A stretch of 64,000 bases of DNA, from positions 17,066,501-17,130,500 of the forward strand of contig NW_027478159.1 in NCBI RefSeq assembly GCF_051020975.1, written 5' to 3'. Position 1 is the first letter of the stretch; every line of letters begins with the position of its first letter. Shown in pieces: positions 61,521 through 64,000 of the stretch. Made by a program: the position numbers and the translations under genes. This stretch comes from Osmia lignaria lignaria. Lineage: Eukaryota > Arthropoda > Insecta > Hymenoptera > Megachilidae. The notes under the pieces are model-generated. The model was not told the origin of the DNA. It worked only from the letters and a program-made list of their open reading frames with translations, and ran no database searches.

Positions 61521-63804
61521 TTGCAGATTTATCTCAAGGGAAGGGGCCTGACGGACATATTTCGAGATATTTCTTCTTCTTGTTGTTCTTCTTCTTGTTG
61601 TTCTTCTTCTGCACAGCTAAGCTGGAAGTGGCAATTGCGGCTCGCACTAGTGCAGCGTTATCTCAAAGAAAGGGGCCACGGTGTTTCTGAATCTCCATTA
61701 TGTTGGTGCGGCTTCGGAACTTTTAAATATCTCGATATATCTCGAAAACTACGCTTCTGATCAAAAAATATCATAGAACATAAAAAGTAGAAAACTTAAT
61801 TCTCTACAAAAAAGGTCTCTTAACATTTTGCCATAGCTCGCTTCGTTTCCGAGATATTTGCAGATTTATCTCCAGGGAAGGGGCCTGACGGACATATTTC
61901 GAGATATTTCTTCTTCTTGTTGTACTTCTTCTGCACAGCTAAGCTGGAAGTAGTATTTGCAGCTCGCAATAGTGCAGAGTTATCTCAGAGAAAGGGGCCA
62001 CGGTGTTTCTGTATCTCTATTATGTTGGTGCGGCTTCGGAACTTTTAAATATCTTGATATATCTCGAGAACTACGCATCTGATCAAAAAATATCGTAGAA
62101 CATAAAAAGTAGGAAACTTAATTCTCTACAAAAAAGTTCTCTTAACATTTTGCCATAGCTCGCTTCGTTTCCGAGATATTTGCAGATATATCTCAAGGGA
62201 AGGGGCCTGACGGACATATTTCGAGATATTTCTTCTTCTTGTTGTTCTTCTTCTGCACAGCTAAGCTGGAAGTGGCATTTGCAGCTCGCAATAGTGCAGA
62301 GTTATCTCAAAGAAAGGGGCCACGGTGTTTCTGTATCTCTATTATGTTGGTGCGGCTTCGGAACTTTTAAATATCTTGATATATCTCGAGAACTACGCAG
62401 CTGATCAACAAATATCATAGAACATAAAAAGTAGGAAACTTAATTCTGTACAAAAAAGGTCTCTTAACATTTTGCCATAGCTCGCTTCGTTTCCGAGATA
62501 TTTGCAGATTTATCTCAAGGGAAGGGGCCTGACGGACATATTTCGAGATATTTCTTCTTCTTGTTGTTCTTCTTCTGCACAGCCAAACTGGAAGTGGCAT
62601 TTCCAGCTCGCAATAGTGCAGAGTTATCTCAAAGAAAGGGGCCACGGTGTTCCTGTATCTCTATTATGTTGGTGCGGCTTCGGAACTTTTAAATATCTTG
62701 ATATATCTCGAGAACTACGCATCTGATCAAAAAATATCATAGAACATAAAAAGTGGGAAACTTAATTCTCTACAAAAAAGGTCTCTTAACATTTTGCCAT
62801 AGCTCGCTTCGTTTCCGAGATATTTGCAGATTTATCTCAAGGGAAGGGGCCTGACGGACATATTTCGAGATATTTCTTCTTCTTGTTGTTCTTCTTCTTG
62901 TTGTTCTTCTTCTGCACAGCTAAGCTGGAAGTGGCAATTGCGGCTCGCACTAGTGCAGCGTTATCTCAAAGAAAGGGGCCACGGTGTTTCTGAATCTCCA
63001 TTATGTTGGTGCGGCTTCGGAACTTTTAAATATCTCGATATATCTCGAAAACTACGCTTCTGATCAAAAAATATCATAGAACATAAAAAGTAGAAAACTT
63101 AATTCTCTACAAAAAAGGTCTCTTAACATTTTGCCATACCTCGCTTCGTTTCCGAGATATTTGCAGATTTATCTCAAGGGAAGGGGCCTGACGGACATAT
63201 TTCGAGATATTTCTTCTTCTTGTTGTTCTTCTTCTGCACAGCTAAGCTGGAAGTAGTATTTGCAGCTCGCAATAGTGCAGAGTTATCTCAAAAAAAGGGG
63301 CCACGGTGTTTCTGTATCTCTATTATGTTGGTGCGGCTTCGGAACTTTTAAATATCTTGATATATCTCGAGAACTACGCATCTGATCAACAAATATCATA
63401 GAACATAAAAAGTAGGAAACTTAATTCTCTACAAAAAAGGTCTCTTAACATTTTGCCATAGCTCGCTTCGTTTCCGAGATATTTGCAGATTTATCTCAAG
63501 GGAAGGGGCCTGACGGACATATTTCGAGATATTTCTTCTTCTTGTTGTTCTTCTTCTGCACAGCCAAACTGGAAGTGGCATTTCCAGCTCGCAATAGTGC
63601 AGAGTTATCTCAAAGAAAGGGGCCACGGTGTTCCTGTATCTCTATTATGTTGGTGCGGCTTCGGAACTTTTAAATATCTTGATATATCTCGAGAACTACG
63701 CATCTGACAAAAAAATATCATAGAACATAAAAAGTAGGAAACTTAATTCTCTACAAAAAAGGTCTCTTAACATTTTGCCATAGCTCGCTTCGTTTCCGAG
63801 ATAT
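61521..63804. repeat. Tail of domain VI with two close 337-bp monomers
   Basis: The 337-bp monomers 61521 and 62824 are only 1303 bp apart (337 + 3 x 322), and no GGAAGGTGCC marker precedes the second. Each is followed by a GAAGTAGTATTT monomer (61858, 63161). Monomers 62502 and 63483 both have AGCCAAACTGG and GTTCCTGT, and each lies close to one of the 337-bp copies. Unlike other monomers with those markers, both start with GATTTATCTCAAGG. Confidence 0.75.
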
Positions 63805-64000
63805 TTGCAGATACATCTCAAGGGAAGGGGCCTGACGGACATATTTCGAGATATTTCTTCTTCTTGTTGCTCTTCTTCTGCACAGCTAAGCTGGAAGTGG
63901 CATTTGCAGCTCGCAATAGTGCAGTGTTATCTCAAAGAAAGGGGCCACGGTGTTTCTGTATCTCTATTATGTTTGTGCGGCTTCGGAACTTTTAAATATC
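63805..64000. repeat. Partial last monomer, identical to 48888-49083
   Basis: The 196 bases to the window end match monomer 48888 exactly, including the rare combination GATACATC, TTGCTCTTC, GCAGTGTTATC and ATGTTTGTGCGG. The distance is 14917 bp, 46 monomers (46 x 322 plus seven 15-bp insertions). The end of the preceding monomer (CTGACAAAAAAATATCATAGAAC) also matches 48566 better than its other relatives. Confidence 0.85.

Larger units (their letters stand above)
49854..63160. repeat. Zone of 337-bp monomers (15-bp microsatellite duplication)
   Basis: Seven monomers (49854, 51479, 53748, 56661, 59252, 61521, 62824) have the TTC/TTG tract lengthened by 15 bases, an extra block of three TTC-type and two TTG-type triplets. 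All share GTGGCAATTGCGG, CACTAGTGCAGCG and TTTCTGAATC, so the insertion arose once and spread with the HOR. The change is a multiple of 3, which fits slippage or crossover in a trinucleotide tract without any coding constraint. Confidence 0.9.
1..64000. repeat. 322-bp satellite DNA array, about 199 monomers, head to tail
   Basis: The same unit recurs from first to last base with no interruption and no inversion. With TTGCAG as position 1, monomers begin at 314, 636, 958 and then every 322 bp up to 25752. After that the phase slips at known places: 321 bp (25752, 31534, 32815, 36025, 36987), 323 bp (30247), 320 bp (31214), 319 bp (14 copies) and 337 bp (7 copies). Base 1 is monomer position 10 and the last monomer, from 63805, is cut at 196 bp. 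Subtypes differ from each other at a few percent of sites at most, while HOR copies are almost identical. Arrays like this are typical of eukaryotic heterochromatin. Centromeric function cannot be judged from sequence alone. I did not recognise the family as a named satellite. Confidence 0.98.
46414..64000. repeat. Array domain VI: marker-anchored HOR of variable size with 337-bp monomers
   Basis: The domain is defined by a recurring series: a GGAAGGTGCC marker monomer, then a 337-bp monomer, then a monomer with CATATTGCGAG or GAAGTAGTATTT, then one with TTATATCAAAG and CTTATAAATATC, then one with TCTCCAGGG. Series start at 49532, 51157, 53426, 56339, 58930, 60555 and 61199. Before 49532 lie units related to the end of the 4502-bp block. 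Confidence 0.85.

Noticed and set aside
48147..63626. Minus-strand open frames of 65-76 codons around 48.1-63.6 kb, and a shifted plus-strand frame at 30539, 31503, 46940 and 58592.
   Set aside because: They are shadows of the same monomer, open in only a few subtypes depending on single substitutions, and show no conserved start or domain.
284..63707. A 74-codon open frame in most monomers (73 or 79 codons in the length variants), as if a peptide gene were present more than 160 times.
   Set aside because: The frame opens at TTG and not ATG. By my count 27 of the 198 monomers whose start lies in the window have in-frame stops (TAGCTC, GTGACAT, AAATAG or GAAGTAG) and 5 lose the start. Stop-bearing forms are copied in HORs as readily as open ones. 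The repeat length is 1 mod 3, so monomers cannot read through into one long protein. Length changes in steps of three come from the trinucleotide tract. A dN/dS test over all monomers would settle it; a value near 1 is expected.
1..64000. CRISPR array or other prokaryotic repeat system.
   Set aside because: There are no short repeats with unique spacers; the whole 322-bp unit repeats, and the apparent differences between units are point variants. No cas-like or other genes are present.
1..64000. A CENP-B box, prompted by TTCGTTTCCGAG and its reverse complement CTCGGAAACGAAG.
   Set aside because: Only the GGAAACG core resembles the mammalian box. The required TTCG upstream and CGGG downstream positions do not match on either strand.
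1..64000. Embedded transposon, LTR, tRNA, rRNA or polymerase III promoter.
   Set aside because: No terminal repeats, target-site duplications, transposase or reverse-transcriptase frames, or convincing A/B box pair were seen. Any departure from 322-bp phase is accounted for by the small indels listed.

Overview
The whole window is one uninterrupted satellite DNA array. A monomer of about 322 bp (about 39% GC; 126 G+C counted in the majority consensus) is repeated head to tail about 199 times: 197 complete copies plus a partial copy at each edge. Every copy lies in the same orientation. I see no unique sequence, gene, RNA gene, transposon or array edge. This indicates a eukaryotic heterochromatic locus (centromeric, pericentromeric or subtelomeric). 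I cannot name the species. CpG is hardly depleted (11 CpG per monomer against about 12.3 expected from base composition), which fits a lineage with little CpG methylation, such as many invertebrates, better than a vertebrate. That is an inference, not an identification.

I phase monomers at the TTGCAG motif. The first 80 start at -8, 314, 636 and then every 322 bp, without a single length change, up to 25752. Later copies include 321-bp forms (-1 in the ATTTTGCC stretch), 319-bp forms (-3 in the TTC/TTG microsatellite; only 27.0-42.8 kb) and 337-bp forms (+15 in the same microsatellite; only 49.9-63.2 kb).

Monomer subtypes are arranged in higher-order repeats (HORs) and local duplications, giving six domains. 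(I) 1-4177: 966-bp trimers, then 644-bp dimers. (II) 4178-11261: mosaic of recurrent subtypes with a 1190-bp block repeated 1610 bp apart. (III) 11262-25751: a 966-bp trimer HOR present 1, 3 and 1 times at three places, and a 5.2-kb block repeated 7728 bp apart. (IV) 25752-37409: 963-bp trimers and a 643-bp dimer block occurring three times. (V) 37410-46413: a 14-monomer, 4502-bp unit duplicated in tandem, with its junction confined to 79 bp. (VI) 46414-64000: a HOR anchored by one marker monomer, with repeat sizes of 5, 7, 9, 8, 5 and 2 monomers; the last 196 bp are identical to 48888-49083, which suggests a further period of about 14.9 kb.

Each monomer has a 74-codon open frame starting at TTG. 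I do not call these genes. The start is not ATG, 27 copies carry in-frame stops, 5 lose the start, and the repeat is not a multiple of 3, so the frame shifts at every monomer. The interest of the window lies in its record of unequal crossover and gene conversion: hybrid monomers, a displaced monomer, and nested duplications of clearly different ages.
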